Shown here piece by piece: positions 37,434-47,873 of a stretch of 64,000 nt of DNA (positions are counted from its first letter, which is position 1; every line of letters begins with the position of its first letter). A program made the position numbers and the translations under genes. The notes under the pieces were generated by a model that searched no databases, had not been told where the DNA came from, and worked only from the letters and a program-made list of their open reading frames with translations. The stretch comes from Salinarimonas sp. (GTDB taxonomy: Bacteria; Pseudomonadota; Alphaproteobacteria; Rhizobiales; Beijerinckiaceae). The DNA lies in assembly GCA_020832565.1 (NCBI GenBank), contig JAFIEI010000002.1, positions 62,001 through 126,000 on the forward strand. Reading direction: 5' to 3'.

Positions 37434-38764
37434 ACGCCGCGCATCCGCTTCACCAGAACATGACGCCCCGGCTGAAGCCGCTGCCGCCGCGTCGCAGCAC
37501 CATGCTCTCGGTGCTCGATATCGGGACCACCAAGGTGGTGTGCATCGTGGCACAATTGCAGCCGTGGGAAGGCATCGAGACCTTGCGCCGGCGCAGCCAT
37601 CTGGTGCGCGTCGTCGGCATCGGTCATCACCGTTCGCAAGGCCTCAAGGGCGGCGTCGTCGTCGATCTGGAGGCGGCGGAGAACGCGATTCGCCAGGCGG
37701 TGCATGCCGCCGAGCGCATGGCGCGTGTTGAAATCCAGTCGGTGATCCTCGGATTGTCGGGCGCGCGGCTCGGCTCGCAGCATTTCGAGGCGCAGATCCC
37801 GGTACGCGGCGGACCCGTCGGCGAGGAAGACCGCGCGCGGGTGCTGCGGCTCGCGGCGACCGACGGCATTGCCGGCGATCGCATCGCAGTTCACGCTCTG
37901 CCGACGCGCTACAGCCTCGACGCCGAAACCGGCATTACCGATCCCGCGGGCATGATCGGCGACACGCTCGGCGTGGCGCTGCACGTGGTCTCGGCCCAGT
38001 CGGCGGCGGTGCGCAACCTCATGCTGGCGGTCGAGCGCTGCCATCTCGGGGTCGAGGCGGTGGTCGCCTCTCCCTTCGCTGCCGGGCTCTCCGCCCTGGC
38101 CGATGACGAGAGCGAGATGGGGGCCGTGGTGATCGATTGCGGCGGCGGCGCCACCGGCATCTCCGTCTTCGAGGGCGGCCATCTGGCCCATGTCGATGCA
38201 TTCGCGGTGGGCGGACATCACGTCACCATGGACGTTGCGCGCGGGCTCTCCACGGGGATTGCCGCCGCCGAACGGCTCAAGCTGGTCCATGGCTCGGCCC
38301 TGTCGGATCCCGCCGACGAACGGGATCTGTTCACGGTGCCGCAGATCGGCGACGACGACCGTGGCGCCCCGACGCATTTGCCGAAATCGCAGCTGGTGAA
38401 GATCATCCAGCCGCGCATCGAAGAGATTCTCGAACTGGCGCGCGACCGTCTCGCCGCCGTGGGCTTTCCCCCGCGCCCCGGAAGGCGCGTGGTGCTCACC
38501 GGCGGTGCGTCGCAGCTGGCCGGGCTGCAACAACAGGCGGCCCGCATTCTCGAGGGGCAGGTCCGGATCGGACGTCCGCTCGGCATCAAGGCCCTGCCCG
38601 AAGCCGCGAAAGGCCCTGCCTTCGCTGCTGCGACGGGGCTGCTCGTCTATCCGCAGATCGCGCATGAAGAATATTTCGACATGCGCCAGGGCGGGTTTTT
38701 CGCAGGAACCGGAACCGACGGCTACCTCTCGCGGGTGGGGCGCTGGCTGCGGGAGAGTTTCTGA
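37430..38764 (+). CDS. ftsA: Cell division protein FtsA
   Basis: An actin-like ATPase of 444 residues that tethers FtsZ filaments to the membrane. The phosphate 1 segment SVLDIGTTKVVCIVA is near residue 27, the SHS2 domain follows (QSVILGLSGARLGSQ), phosphate 2 is VVIDCGGGATGISVFEGG, and the adenosine motif is VVLTGGASQLAGLQQQA. The C-terminal amphipathic helix reads GRWLRESF, the usual membrane-targeting end. The 26 residues before the phosphate 1 region are slightly longer than in E. coli. It is coupled to ftsQ by ATGA overlap and followed by ftsZ after 120 bases. Confidence 0.96.
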   Translation: MNAAHPLHQNMTPRLKPLPPRRSTMLSVLDIGTTKVVCIVAQLQPWEGIETLRRRSHLVRVVGIGHHRSQGLKGGVVVDLEAAENAIRQAVHAAERMARVEIQSVILGLSGARLGSQHFEAQIPVRGGPVGEEDRARVLRLAATDGIAGDRIAVHALPTRYSLDAETGITDPAGMIGDTLGVALHVVSAQSAAVRNLMLAVERCHLGVEAVVASPFAAGLSALADDESEMGAVVIDCGGGATGISVFEGGHLAHVDAFAVGGHHVTMDVARGLSTGIAAAERLKLVHGSALSDPADERDLFTVPQIGDDDRGAPTHLPKSQLVKIIQPRIEEILELARDRLAAVGFPPRPGRRVVLTGGASQLAGLQQQAARILEGQVRIGRPLGIKALPEAAKGPAFAAATGLLVYPQIAHEEYFDMRQGGFFAGTGTDGYLSRVGRWLRESF

Positions 38765-38884
38765 CGCGAAGTCAAAGCATCCGGATCCCCCGTTCGCGGT
38801 GGAACCGGAGATGAAAGCGTAAGGCGCGGTTCGCTGCGTCGGGTCACGGAAAAGGCCACGAGGGGGCCGAGAGGGCACGAAGTC

Positions 38885-41002
38885 ATGGCAATCAGTCTGC
38901 AAGCTCCGGAAATCCGGGAACTCAAGCCGCACATCACCGTCTTCGGCGTTGGTGGCGCGGGCGGGAATGCGGTCAACAACATGATCGAATCGGGGCTGCA
39001 AGGCGTCGACTTCGTCGTGGCGAACACCGACGCCCAGGCGCTCACCTCATCGAAGGCGCAACGCCTCATCCAGATGGGCATCGCCGTCACCGAAGGCCTC
39101 GGAGCCGGCTCGCAACCGGATATCGGGCGCGCTGCGGCCGAGGAGGTGATCGACGAGATTCGCGATCAGCTCTCGGGGGCCCATATGGCCTTCATCACCG
39201 CCGGTATGGGCGGTGGTACGGGAACCGGCGCGGCACCGGTCATCGCCCAGGCGGCCCGCGAAATGGGCATCCTCACGGTGGGCGTGGTGACCAAGCCCTT
39301 CCAGTTCGAGGGATCGCGCCGCATGCGCCTGGCCGAATCCGGCATTCAGGAATTGCAGCAATCGGTCGATACGCTGATCGTGATTCCCAATCAGAACCTG
39401 TTCCGCGTCGCCAACGAGAAGACCACCTTCGCCGACGCCTTCGCGATGGCCGACCAGGTGCTCTATTCGGGCGTGGCCTGCATCACCGACCTGATGGTGA
39501 AGGAAGGCCTGATCAATCTCGACTTCGCCGATGTGCGCGCCATCATGCGCGGCATGGGCAAGGCGATGATGGGCACCGGCGAGGCCAGCGGTGAGGATCG
39601 CGCCATGACCGCTGCTGCGGCAGCGATCGCCAACCCGCTGCTCGACGACGTCTCCATGCGTGGTGCGCGCGGCCTGCTGATCTCGATCACCGGCGGCCCG
39701 GATCTCACGCTCTACGAAGTCGACGAAGCCGCCACGCGCATTCGCGAGGAGGTCGACTCGGAGGCCAACATCATACTCGGCGCGACCTTCGACGAAGGTT
39801 TGGAGGGCGTGATCCGCGTCTCCGTCGTCGCCACGGGCATCGATCACGAGGTCGGTGTCGATGCCGGCGAAGTGAGCGCCACCGAGCAGCGCATCGCGGA
39901 AGTCGCCGAACGCCTGCGGGCCGAGGCACGCGCCCGTGCGGCGCAGGCTGCAGCCCAGCGCTCGCTGGTCCAGGGCAGCAAGCCCGCCGAGATTTCCTCT
40001 GCGGCGAGCGCGCAGCCGCAGGCCCCCGCCCCCGAGAAAGCCGCCCCGGAAGCTCCTGCCGCCGAGGCCGGAACGGAAGCGGGCAATGGCGCCGCAAAGC
40101 CGGAAACCTCCGCTGCGGCGGACACGACCCGTCCCGATCCGTCTGCCGCGGTCGCGCAGGCTCTCGCGGCACCGGTCGAGCCCGCGCCGCAGGCAAGGGC
40201 GAGCCAGGCGCATACCGAATCACGCCCCGCGCCTATGCAAGCCGCAGCAGCACCGCAGCAGCCCGAGCAGGCGCGGGCCGAGCAGGCTGCACCGCAGGCT
40301 CCCGCAGCACGCTTCGCGCCGGCGGCGGAACCGGCCGCCGCGCCGATCCGCCAGGCGCCGGCGCATGAGGCCTCGGCTCTGCAGATGCCTGTTGCCGCGG
40401 CCAATGCCCCGAGCGTGGCGGCCTATCCCGGTGCTCGGCATGACGACGCGCATCACGCCCATGACGGGCATCACGCACATGACGCGCCCTTCATGCCGCC
40501 GCAGCCGGAGCAGGTCCTGCGGGCCCCGCGCATGCCGCGTGTCGATGAATTGCCGGTCCCGGCCCAGAATCAGATCCGCGCGCATCAGGAAGCCGAGGGC
40601 AAGCGCCCGAGCCTGCTGCAGCGTCTGGCCACGGTCGGTTTCGGTCGCCGTGACGAAAGCCAGCCTTCGGCCCAGGGCCAGCAGCCGGCGCATCATCACG
40701 GCCATCACGAACCGGCTCCCCGGCAGGAGCATCCGGCCCAGCCCGCCCCCGTGCAGGCTGCGCCTCAGGCCGCTCCCGCCCAGGCCCCGCAGCAGGCGGC
40801 ACCGCAGCATCACACGCCGCGCCAGGCCGCACCGGGCATGTCGCCCGCACATGCGGAATTCGCAAAGCGTCCGGCTGCGCCGCAGGGCTATCGTCCTGCC
40901 CAGGGGCAGCTCGATGCCCATGGACGCGGCCAGGCGCCGGCGCGCAGTCTCGACGACGACCAGCTGGAAATTCCGGCATTCCTGCGCCGCCAGGCGCAGT
41001 GA
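38885..41002 (+). CDS. ftsZ: Cell division protein FtsZ with very long His/Ala/Pro-rich linker
   Basis: The tubulin-like GTPase that forms the division ring, 705 residues. The GTP-binding core fills residues about 15-335, with [13 protein letters not shown], the tubulin signature GGGTGTG near 111 and the T7 loop [11 protein letters not shown] near 212. A low-complexity linker of about 350 residues follows, rich in Ala, Pro, Gln and His, including [11 protein letters not shown] near 525 and HHHGHHEP near 606. The last residues [16 protein letters not shown] are the conserved peptide binding FtsA and other partners. E. coli FtsZ is 383 residues, so the linker is unusually long. A strong terminator follows. 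Confidence 0.96.
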   Translation: MAISLQAPEIRELKPHITVFGVGGAGGNAVNNMIESGLQGVDFVVANTDAQALTSSKAQRLIQMGIAVTEGLGAGSQPDIGRAAAEEVIDEIRDQLSGAHMAFITAGMGGGTGTGAAPVIAQAAREMGILTVGVVTKPFQFEGSRRMRLAESGIQELQQSVDTLIVIPNQNLFRVANEKTTFADAFAMADQVLYSGVACITDLMVKEGLINLDFADVRAIMRGMGKAMMGTGEASGEDRAMTAAAAAIANPLLDDVSMRGARGLLISITGGPDLTLYEVDEAATRIREEVDSEANIILGATFDEGLEGVIRVSVVATGIDHEVGVDAGEVSATEQRIAEVAERLRAEARARAAQAAAQRSLVQGSKPAEISSAASAQPQAPAPEKAAPEAPAAEAGTEAGNGAAKPETSAAADTTRPDPSAAVAQALAAPVEPAPQARASQAHTESRPAPMQAAAAPQQPEQARAEQAAPQAPAARFAPAAEPAAAPIRQAPAHEASALQMPVAAANAPSVAAYPGARHDDAHHAHDGHHAHDAPFMPPQPEQVLRAPRMPRVDELPVPAQNQIRAHQEAEGKRPSLLQRLATVGFGRRDESQPSAQGQQPAHHHGHHEPAPRQEHPAQPAPVQAAPQAAPAQAPQQAAPQHHTPRQAAPGMSPAHAEFAKRPAAPQGYRPAQGQLDAHGRGQAPARSLDDDQLEIPAFLRRQAQ

Positions 41003-41035
41003 GTCGGCGCCATCCTCGCGCCATAGCCTGAACAC

Positions 41036-41073
41036 ATTCTGCCCCGGACCCCGCGTCCGGGGCAGAATCTTTT
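41036..41073 (+). terminator. Intrinsic terminator of ftsZ
   Basis: ATTCTGCCCCGGA (41036-41048) pairs perfectly with TCCGGGGCAGAAT (41056-41068), loop of 7, followed by CTTTT. It lies 33 bases after the ftsZ stop and separates the ddl-ftsQAZ transcript from lpxC. Confidence 0.88.
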
Positions 41074-41301
41074 GAAACTATTTATTTTTCAATGCGTTAG
41101 ATAGCAGGGAGAAATTCGTATCAATTGTAACAGAGCGAAAGAAAGCGTGATTTGGCCTGGGGGGTCGCCATGATTATGGTGCGTCAAGATAACAACGGGG
41201 CGTGCGGCGCATAAGCCGTACCGGGGCATCAACAACGGACAGGGCCTGGATCATTGCACGGGAAGAGATTTCCGGCGACGGCTCTTGCCGAGGTGAGCAG
41301 A

Positions 41302-42237
41302 ATGAAACAAACACATCAGATCACGCTGGCTTCCTCGACTGTCGTTTCGGGGATCGGAGTTCATTCCGGCGACAGCGTGAAGATGGCTCTCCACCCTGCC
41401 GATGCCGATCACGGCATCGTCTTCCTGCGCACCAACCTTCCCAACGGCGTCGACCGCCTGATCGATGCGCGTCACATGAATGTCGCGGCGACCGAGTTGT
41501 GCACGGTGGTCGGTGACCGCAATGCCGGCGCCGTCGCCACGATCGAGCATCTCATGGCTGCGCTCGCCGGATTGGGCGTCGACAATGCTCTCGTCGAAAT
41601 CGACGGTGCCGAGCTTCCCATCGTCGACGGCAGCGCCGCACCCTTCGTGGATGCCATCGATTCGGTCGGACTCGTTGCCAGCGAGGCGCCGCGCCGTGCC
41701 CTGCGCATCCGCCGCCCCGTGCGCGTCGATTCCGGCAAGGCCTTCGCCGAACTGACGCCGCATGACGGCCCGCTGCGCCTCGATGTCGAGATCGACTTCG
41801 CCGATTCGGCCATCGGTCGGCAGCGCTGGGTGCACGAATCGCATCCGCAGGCATTCCGCAAGGACATTGCCCGCGCCCGCACCTTCGGCTTCATGCGTGA
41901 TGTCGAGCATCTGTGGAAGGCCGGCTTCGCGCTGGGCGCTTCGCTCGACAACACCGTCGCGGTTTCCGAAGACGGCGTGGTCAATCCCGAAGGCCTGCGC
42001 TTTCCCGATGAGTTCGTCCGTCACAAGCTTCTCGACGCCATCGGCGACCTCGCCCTTTCCGGTTACCCGATACTCGGCGCCTATCGCTCCTATTGCGGTG
42101 GCCATCGCCTCAATTTCGCCGTTCTGGAAGCCTTGTTCTCGGACCGGGCCAACTATGAACTGGTGGAGCTCGCCCCGCGCCGCGAACATGCTTCGAGCGG
42201 TGTCGGTGCACCGGCGTTCGGCAGCTCGCTTCGCTGA
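41302..42237 (+). CDS. lpxC: UDP-3-O-acyl-N-acetylglucosamine deacetylase LpxC
   Basis: The zinc deacetylase of the first committed step of lipid A synthesis, 311 residues. Family segments are SGIGVHSGDSVKMALHPA, the zinc ligand His83 in IEHLMAALAG, VDGSAAPFVDAI, ARTFGFMRDVEHL, LDNTVAV, zinc ligands His241 and Asp245 in RHKLLDAIGD, and catalytic His268 in CGGHRLN. The ATG at 41302 follows GAGGTGAG; a frame open to 41254 adds an unconserved extension. The 299 bases upstream contain the ftsZ terminator and an AT-rich stretch where its own promoter should lie. Its presence shows an outer membrane with lipid A. Confidence 0.97.
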   Translation: MKQTHQITLASSTVVSGIGVHSGDSVKMALHPADADHGIVFLRTNLPNGVDRLIDARHMNVAATELCTVVGDRNAGAVATIEHLMAALAGLGVDNALVEIDGAELPIVDGSAAPFVDAIDSVGLVASEAPRRALRIRRPVRVDSGKAFAELTPHDGPLRLDVEIDFADSAIGRQRWVHESHPQAFRKDIARARTFGFMRDVEHLWKAGFALGASLDNTVAVSEDGVVNPEGLRFPDEFVRHKLLDAIGDLALSGYPILGAYRSYCGGHRLNFAVLEALFSDRANYELVELAPRREHASSGVGAPAFGSSLR

Positions 42238-42389
42238 ACACACCACCAGCCACATGCCGTGCCGGCGTCCGGAATCGCGAAACTCGCAAGGCGGGATGCG
42301 ATCAGCCTTTGCGTCGCAGGCGCGGCTGCGCTAAACAGCCTCGACGGCGCAGCTCTGGCGACGTCAGGATTTCGGAGGTTTGACGGGGC

Positions 42390-43283
42390 ATGTCTTTCGC
42401 GAATGCGTTTCTTGGCGCGAAAGCGGGTATCTCCCGCGCGCTCTTCGTTGCCGGCCTGGGGCTTACCCTCGCCGCTTGCGACACCATGACGTCACTCAAT
42501 CCGTTCGACCGGGCGGAGCGTTATACGCCCGAGATCATCGAGCAGAAGCCGGCGCAGGAGCTCTATAACGAGGGGCTTGCCCGTATCGAGAGCCGCGACT
42601 ACCAGCGCGCCGTCGAGAGCTTCACCAGGCTCGAGGATCAATACCCCGTCTCCGACTGGGCGCGCCGGGCTCTGGTGATGAAGGCTTTCGCCTATTACAG
42701 CGCCAACGCCTATGACGACGCGATCGGGGTCGCTCAGAGCTACCTGCGCCAGTATCCGGGCAGCGAAGACGCCGCCTATGCGCAATATATCATGGCGATG
42801 TCCTATTACGACCAGATCCCGGATATCACCCGCGATCAGGAGCGCACGGAGCGCGCTATTCTGGCCTTCCAGGAGCTGATCGATCGCTATCCGAATTCGG
42901 AATATGTCGAGGATGCCCGCGCCAAGCTGCTGCTCGCCAACGACCAGCTCGCGGGCAAGGAAATGGAAGTCGGGCGCTACTATCTCAACCAGCGCAATTA
43001 TACCGGCGCGATCAACCGCTTCCGCAACGTGGTTTCGAACTACCAGACCACCCGCCATGTCGAAGAAGCGCTCTCGCGATTGACCGAGGCTTATTTCGCG
43101 CTCGGCATCACCGACGAAGCGCAGACGGCGGCAGCCGTGCTCGGGCACAATTTCCCCGAAAGCCGCTGGTATCGGGATGCCTTTGTGCTGCTCGAATCCG
43201 GTGGTCTTGAACCCCGCGAGAACCGGCAATCGTGGATCAGCCGCGCCTTCGCCGATTTCACGCGCGGCCTGATCAGCTTCTAG
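42390..43283 (+). CDS. bamD: Outer membrane protein assembly factor BamD
   Basis: A lipoprotein of 297 residues, part of the BAM complex that inserts beta-barrel proteins into the outer membrane. The signal ends in the lipobox LAAC with Cys30. The mature chain consists of TPR-like helical repeats: PAQELYNEGLARIESRDYQR, DQYPVSDWARRALVMKAF, RQYPGSEDAAYAQYIMAMS, YLNQRNYTGAINRF and TRHVEEALSRLTEAYFALG. It lies between lpxC and recN, the conserved alphaproteobacterial order. The recN start follows 13 bases after its stop. Confidence 0.95.
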   Translation: MSFANAFLGAKAGISRALFVAGLGLTLAACDTMTSLNPFDRAERYTPEIIEQKPAQELYNEGLARIESRDYQRAVESFTRLEDQYPVSDWARRALVMKAFAYYSANAYDDAIGVAQSYLRQYPGSEDAAYAQYIMAMSYYDQIPDITRDQERTERAILAFQELIDRYPNSEYVEDARAKLLLANDQLAGKEMEVGRYYLNQRNYTGAINRFRNVVSNYQTTRHVEEALSRLTEAYFALGITDEAQTAAAVLGHNFPESRWYRDAFVLLESGGLEPRENRQSWISRAFADFTRGLISF

Positions 43284-43296
43284 CACCGGCACAATC

Positions 43297-44976
43297 ATGC
43301 TGGTTCAGCTCTCGATCCGCGACATCGTCCTGATCGACCGGCTCGAGCTCCAGTTCGATGCCGGTCTGAGCGTGCTCACCGGCGAGACCGGTGCCGGTAA
43401 ATCCATCCTGCTCGATGCCTTCGCCCTCGCCCTCGGCGGTCGGGGCGACGGCTCGCTCGTGCGCCACGGCGAATCACAAGGGCAGATCACCGCCGTCTTC
43501 GATATCGCGACCGAGCATCCTGCACGCCGAATCGCCGGCGAAGCGGATATCGATACCGAGGGCGACCTGATCCTGCGCCGCGTGCAGATGGCGGACGGGC
43601 GCACCCGCGCCTTCATCAACGACCAGGCCGTGAGCGTGCAGGTGCTGCGTGCCGTGGGGGCGAAACTGGTCGAAATCCATGGCCAGCATGACGATCGTGC
43701 CATGATCGATCCGGCGACCCACCGCACCATTCTGGATGCCTATGGCGGCCATGAGCCGCAGGTTGCGACCGTGCGTGAGGCCGCGGCCGCGGTCTCCGCT
43801 GCCCGCAAGGCGCTGGAATCCCAGCGTGCGCGCATCGAGAAGGCGCGCCGGGACGTCGACTATCTGCGCCATGCCGTCGAGGAACTCGATGCCCTGGCAC
43901 CGCAGCCCGGCGAGGAGGCCGAGCTCGACGCAAGGCGCCAGAGCATGATGCAGGCGGAAAAGGTCACAGGCGAGCTCGCCGATGCGCGGGAAACCCTCGA
44001 CGGCCAGGCCTCGCCGATCCCGGCAATCTCCGCCGCCCTGCGCCGTCTGGAAAGACGCAGCGACCAGGCGCCGCAACTGATCGAGCCGAGCGTGCGCGCC
44101 CTCGATGCCGTGCTGGTCGCCTGTGACGAGGCGCGCGATGCCCTCGAACAGGCATTGCGTGACGCGGAATTCGATCCGCGCGAGCTCGAAAATGTCGAGG
44201 AGCGGCTCTTCGCCCTGCGAGCCGCCGGTCGCAAATACGATGTCTTGCCCGACGATCTCGCCGATCTGCGCGCGCGATTCGCCGCCGATGTCGCATCGAT
44301 CGATGCGGGCGAGGAAGAACTCGCCTCCCGCGAGGCGGCCCTGGCCGAGGCCGAAACCGCCTATCGCGCGGCGGCGAAACGGCTGAGTGCGGCAAGGGCG
44401 AAAACGGCGGCAGCGCTCGATGCAGCCGTGCAGCAGGAGCTGCCACCGCTGAAGCTGGAGCGGGCACGCTTCATCACCCATGTCACGGTGGACGAGGAAT
44501 CGCGTGATCCGAGCGGCTTCGACCGGGTGGAGTTCTGGGCACAGACCAATCCCGGTACCCGCGCAGGTCCGATGATGAAGGTCGCCTCCGGCGGCGAGTT
44601 GTCACGATTCATGCTGGCGCTGAAGGTGGTGCTCGCCGATCGCGGCTCGGCGCCGACCCTCGTCTTCGACGAGATCGATACCGGCGTCGGCGGTGCCGTG
44701 GCCGATGCGATCGGCCAGCGCCTCTCGCGCCTGGCGGCAGCAACACAGGTCATGGCCGTGACCCATGCACCCCAGGTCGCGGCCCGCGCCGGGCGCCATT
44801 TCCTGATCGCCAAGGAATCCGTGAGTGAGGAAGAGCGTGTCGCGACACGCGTGTCGCCGCTTTTCGAAGACCATCGCCGCGAAGAGATCGCCCGCATGCT
44901 CGCCGGCGCCACCATCACCAGCGAAGCCCGCGCGGCCGCAGTGAAGCTCCTCGAAGGCGCCCTCGCCCGTCAATAG
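43297..44976 (+). CDS. recN: DNA repair protein RecN
   Basis: An SMC-like ATPase of 559 residues acting in double-strand-break repair. Walker A GETGAGKS is at residues 29-36. A long coiled coil fills about 150-380 with a central hinge-like part (LRAAGRKYDVLPDDL). The C-terminal half of the ATPase shows VASGGELSRFMLALKVVL (signature) and Walker B LVFDEIDTGVGG near 455, then VTHAPQVAARAGRHFLI. ligA, which often follows recN in alphaproteobacteria, is not here; an acyltransferase gene comes next after 118 bases. Confidence 0.96.
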   Translation: MLVQLSIRDIVLIDRLELQFDAGLSVLTGETGAGKSILLDAFALALGGRGDGSLVRHGESQGQITAVFDIATEHPARRIAGEADIDTEGDLILRRVQMADGRTRAFINDQAVSVQVLRAVGAKLVEIHGQHDDRAMIDPATHRTILDAYGGHEPQVATVREAAAAVSAARKALESQRARIEKARRDVDYLRHAVEELDALAPQPGEEAELDARRQSMMQAEKVTGELADARETLDGQASPIPAISAALRRLERRSDQAPQLIEPSVRALDAVLVACDEARDALEQALRDAEFDPRELENVEERLFALRAAGRKYDVLPDDLADLRARFAADVASIDAGEEELASREAALAEAETAYRAAAKRLSAARAKTAAALDAAVQQELPPLKLERARFITHVTVDEESRDPSGFDRVEFWAQTNPGTRAGPMMKVASGGELSRFMLALKVVLADRGSAPTLVFDEIDTGVGGAVADAIGQRLSRLAAATQVMAVTHAPQVAARAGRHFLIAKESVSEEERVATRVSPLFEDHRREEIARMLAGATITSEARAAAVKLLEGALARQ

Positions 44977-45094
44977 CACGAAGCGCCGCCGCGCGCGTTG
45001 CGGGAACATCTGACAACGCCAACGCATTCGTCTCCCAGTGTCAGACTTGGGACCGGGTTCGTTGGCAGGAAAGACATCGCGGCAGGAACGGGGC

Positions 45095-46435
45095 GTGGCC
45101 GGATTTGCGGCGCGCATCGCGGAGCAGACACCGCAGGATCGGGATCGGTATCTCGATCTATTGCGCGTGGCCGCGATCTCCCTGGTGATTCTCGGCCATT
45201 GGACCGTTCGCGTGGTTCTGGCCGATGGGGACGGCCTGCGTGCCGAATATCTGCTCGAAATCCGCCCGCATTGGCAATGGGCGAGCCTGGTCTGGCAGGT
45301 CATGCCGATTTTCTTCCTCGTCGGCGGGCTCGTGAACGCGCGCAGCTGGCGCAATGCGCGCGAGGGCGGCGAAACGCCGACCGACTGGATCAGTCGGCGG
45401 GCGCGGCGGCTGCTGTTCCCGCTGATCGCCTTCCTGATCGTGATGAGCGCCGCCGCCGGCTTCGTGCATCTCCGGCTCGGCCCGGATGCCCTGATTCTCG
45501 ATCCCGACGTCGCGATGATCCCGCTATGGTTTCTCGCCATCTACCTGATGGTCATCTGCCTGACGCCCGCCACCCTCGCCCTGCATGAACGCGGCGCAAG
45601 CCCGGTCCTGATCGCGGTGCTCGTCGCCGGCATGCTCGCTGCGGACAGTATCCGCTTCGTGATCGGCGGTCCGGAGATCGGCGGAGAGCCGGTGGCCGGA
45701 AGCGCGAACTTCCTGCTGGTCTGGGTGGCGATCCACCAGATCGGTTATCTTTGGGCGGATGGCCGCCTTCCGCAAAGCCCGGCCGGACAGGGCGCCCTGC
45801 TCGCCGGTGCCGCAGCGGTGCTGGCGCTGATGATCGGAACCGGCGCCTATCCGCTCACCATGGTCCCGATCGAAGGCACGGGCGCGCCGAACAATGCCGC
45901 CCCGCCGACAGCCGCGCTTTTCGTCCTCGCCCTCGTCCAACTGGCGATCGCGCTTCTGCTGCGGGCGCCGCTGAGTCGCCTGCTGCGCCGCCCGCTCCTC
46001 TGGGCACCGGTCGCCGTTGCCGGGCCACAGCTGATCAACCTGTTCATCTGGCACCAGGCAGTCATGCTGGCAATGCTCCACATCGTCTATCCGCTGGGCC
46101 TGCTGCCGGTCACACAAAGCGTCGATGCGACATGGTGGCTGTCGCGGCCATTGTGGCTGCTCTGGTGTCTCGCGCCGCTCGTGCTCGTCGTCACCGTCAT
46201 GCGCCCGTTCGACAAGCCGCCGGAGGAGGCGCAGCCCGCCAATCGCGCGCCGTGGGCGATATGCCTCGGCCTCGTGCTCTTCGCCGGCGGCATCGCCGCC
46301 CTGATCGTGCGCGGCCTGTATCAGGAGGCAATGCCGCTGCACCTGCCCTTGCCGGCCCTGCTCGCGATCCTGACCGGGATGCTCGCACTCGGCGCCATAC
46401 GCGGGAGCGACGCTACCTGCTTCGCCCGGCATTGA
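45095..46435 (+). CDS. Acyltransferase 3 (OpgC/OafB-like) membrane protein
   Basis: An integral membrane acyltransferase of about 446 residues with ten or more spans. The N-terminus has the family pattern DRYLDLLRVAAISLVILGHW followed by VWQVMPIFFLVGGLVNA and WISRRARRLLFPLIAF. Members acylate sugars or polysaccharides at the envelope. The GTG at 45095 is preferred because AGGA lies seven bases upstream; a GTG at 45038 is possible and adds 19 hydrophilic residues. It is followed by a hairpin at 46460-46480 and then by a nucleotide-sugar epimerase gene, so it may belong to surface-polysaccharide decoration, which is inference. Confidence 0.83.
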   Translation: MAGFAARIAEQTPQDRDRYLDLLRVAAISLVILGHWTVRVVLADGDGLRAEYLLEIRPHWQWASLVWQVMPIFFLVGGLVNARSWRNAREGGETPTDWISRRARRLLFPLIAFLIVMSAAAGFVHLRLGPDALILDPDVAMIPLWFLAIYLMVICLTPATLALHERGASPVLIAVLVAGMLAADSIRFVIGGPEIGGEPVAGSANFLLVWVAIHQIGYLWADGRLPQSPAGQGALLAGAAAVLALMIGTGAYPLTMVPIEGTGAPNNAAPPTAALFVLALVQLAIALLLRAPLSRLLRRPLLWAPVAVAGPQLINLFIWHQAVMLAMLHIVYPLGLLPVTQSVDATWWLSRPLWLLWCLAPLVLVVTVMRPFDKPPEEAQPANRAPWAICLGLVLFAGGIAALIVRGLYQEAMPLHLPLPALLAILTGMLALGAIRGSDATCFARH

Positions 46436-46757
46436 ACGGCTCGGCAGTCCCGGGATGTCACCCCGCGCGAACGCGGGGGTACTTTCCAGAAGGATAACGT
46501 TGCAGCGGAGATCCAGTCCGCCTGCCTCATGCACAAAGTCGACGAAAGCCGGTTTGTGCCGCTAGCTGATGCATCCGTTCCAGCGCGAGGGCCGCGCACC
46601 CGAAATCCACAGCCGGGCCTCTGGCCCTGCCTGACGAGACACTGGTTCTGCGTGGATGCGGATGTTATTCAGGCTGTACGCCTGACACCCGCTCGGGTTT
46701 GCGGATGAGCCGCCGTCGCCATGGCGCAACATGATCAATCTCACAGGATCCGGTTCA
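46436..46757. other. 322-base gap after the acyltransferase gene
   Basis: Holds a terminator-like hairpin, CCCCGCG (46461-46467) with CGCGGGG (46472-46478), followed by GTACTTT. A second stem, GCACAAA (46531-46537) with TTTGTGC (46553-46559), follows. No gene is supported; the second half may carry the epimerase promoter. Confidence 0.45.
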
Positions 46758-47798
46758 ATGAACACTTCCGGCACCCACACCGCACTGGTCACCGGCGTCG
46801 CCGGGTTCATCGGCTTTCATCTCGCCCGACGCCTGCTCGCCGATGGCTGGGTGGTGACCGGTATCGACGGCATGACCGATTATTACGATGTACGCCTCAA
46901 ACAGGCACGGCTGGCGCAGCTGCAGGGGGCTGGTGGCGCCGGGGCCAACGCATTCCGCTTCCATGAGGTGATGCTGGAGGACGCGCAACGCATCGAGGCG
47001 ATCTTTGCCGAGGCAAAGCCGGATACGGTGGTGCATCTCGCAGCCCAGGCCGGCGTGCGTTATTCGTTGGAAAACCCGCGCGCCTATATCGATTCGAATC
47101 TCACCGGCACCTTCAACGTGATGGAGGGCGTACGCGAGAGCGCGCCGCGGCATTTCCTCGCCGCCTCGACCAGCTCGGTCTACGGCGCCAATATGCAGAT
47201 GCCGTTCGCCGAGACGCAGCAGGCCGATCATCCGATCACGCTCTATGCCGCCACCAAGAAGGCCAACGAGGCGATGCTGCATTCCTACGCGCATCTGTGG
47301 AATCTGCCGACCACGGCCTTCCGCTTCTTCACCGTCTACGGCCCCTGGGGTCGCCCGGACATGGCCCTGTTCAAATTCGTCAGGGCGATCCTCGCGGGCG
47401 AGGCGATCGACGTCTATGGCGAAGGGCAGATGAAGCGCGATTTCACCTATATCGATGATCTGATCGAGGCCATCACGCGCCTGATCGACACGCCACCGGA
47501 GACAGGCAAGCCCGTGGAGGGCATCGATGATTCGCTCTCCCCCGCCGCGCCCTGGCGCGTGGTCAATATCGGTGGCGGACAGCCGGTGGGGCTCCTGCCC
47601 TTCATCGAGACGATTGAGCGCGAGCTCGACCGCCCCGCCATCCGCAACATGCTGCCGATGCAAAAGGGCGATGTGCGTGAAACAGTCGCCTCTGCCGATC
47701 TGCTCGAGGCACTGACGGGATATCGGCCCGATACCACCGTCGAAGAGGGTGTTCGGTACTTCGTGGCCTGGTATCGCGATTATTACGGGATCGGTTGA
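46758..47798 (+). CDS. NAD-dependent epimerase, UDP-glucuronate 4-epimerase type
   Basis: An extended-SDR sugar nucleotide epimerase of 346 residues. The NAD site GVAGFIG is at residues 13-19, and the catalytic STSSVYG and Tyr163/Lys167 (YAATKKANE) are intact. The segments [37 protein letters not shown] and [19 protein letters not shown] are typical of the UDP-glucuronate 4-epimerase group (LpsL and relatives), which makes UDP-galacturonate for lipopolysaccharide or capsule. AGGA stands before the ATG at 46758. No other polysaccharide gene is next to it apart from the acyltransferase upstream. Confidence 0.87.
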   Translation: MNTSGTHTALVTGVAGFIGFHLARRLLADGWVVTGIDGMTDYYDVRLKQARLAQLQGAGGAGANAFRFHEVMLEDAQRIEAIFAEAKPDTVVHLAAQAGVRYSLENPRAYIDSNLTGTFNVMEGVRESAPRHFLAASTSSVYGANMQMPFAETQQADHPITLYAATKKANEAMLHSYAHLWNLPTTAFRFFTVYGPWGRPDMALFKFVRAILAGEAIDVYGEGQMKRDFTYIDDLIEAITRLIDTPPETGKPVEGIDDSLSPAAPWRVVNIGGGQPVGLLPFIETIERELDRPAIRNMLPMQKGDVRETVASADLLEALTGYRPDTTVEEGVRYFVAWYRDYYGIG

Positions 47799-47873
47799 GC
47801 GGCCCCGCACTTGCCCCCGAACGCTCGCCGGGCTTAATTGCCCGCTCAACGCGTCAGACGGGAGCAGCAGGGC

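Noticed and set aside
41170-41214. Fourteen-codon open frame upstream of lpxC, preceded by a G-rich stretch
   Set aside because: Could be a leader peptide, but it has no run of regulatory codons and no terminator/antiterminator pair; too short to support.
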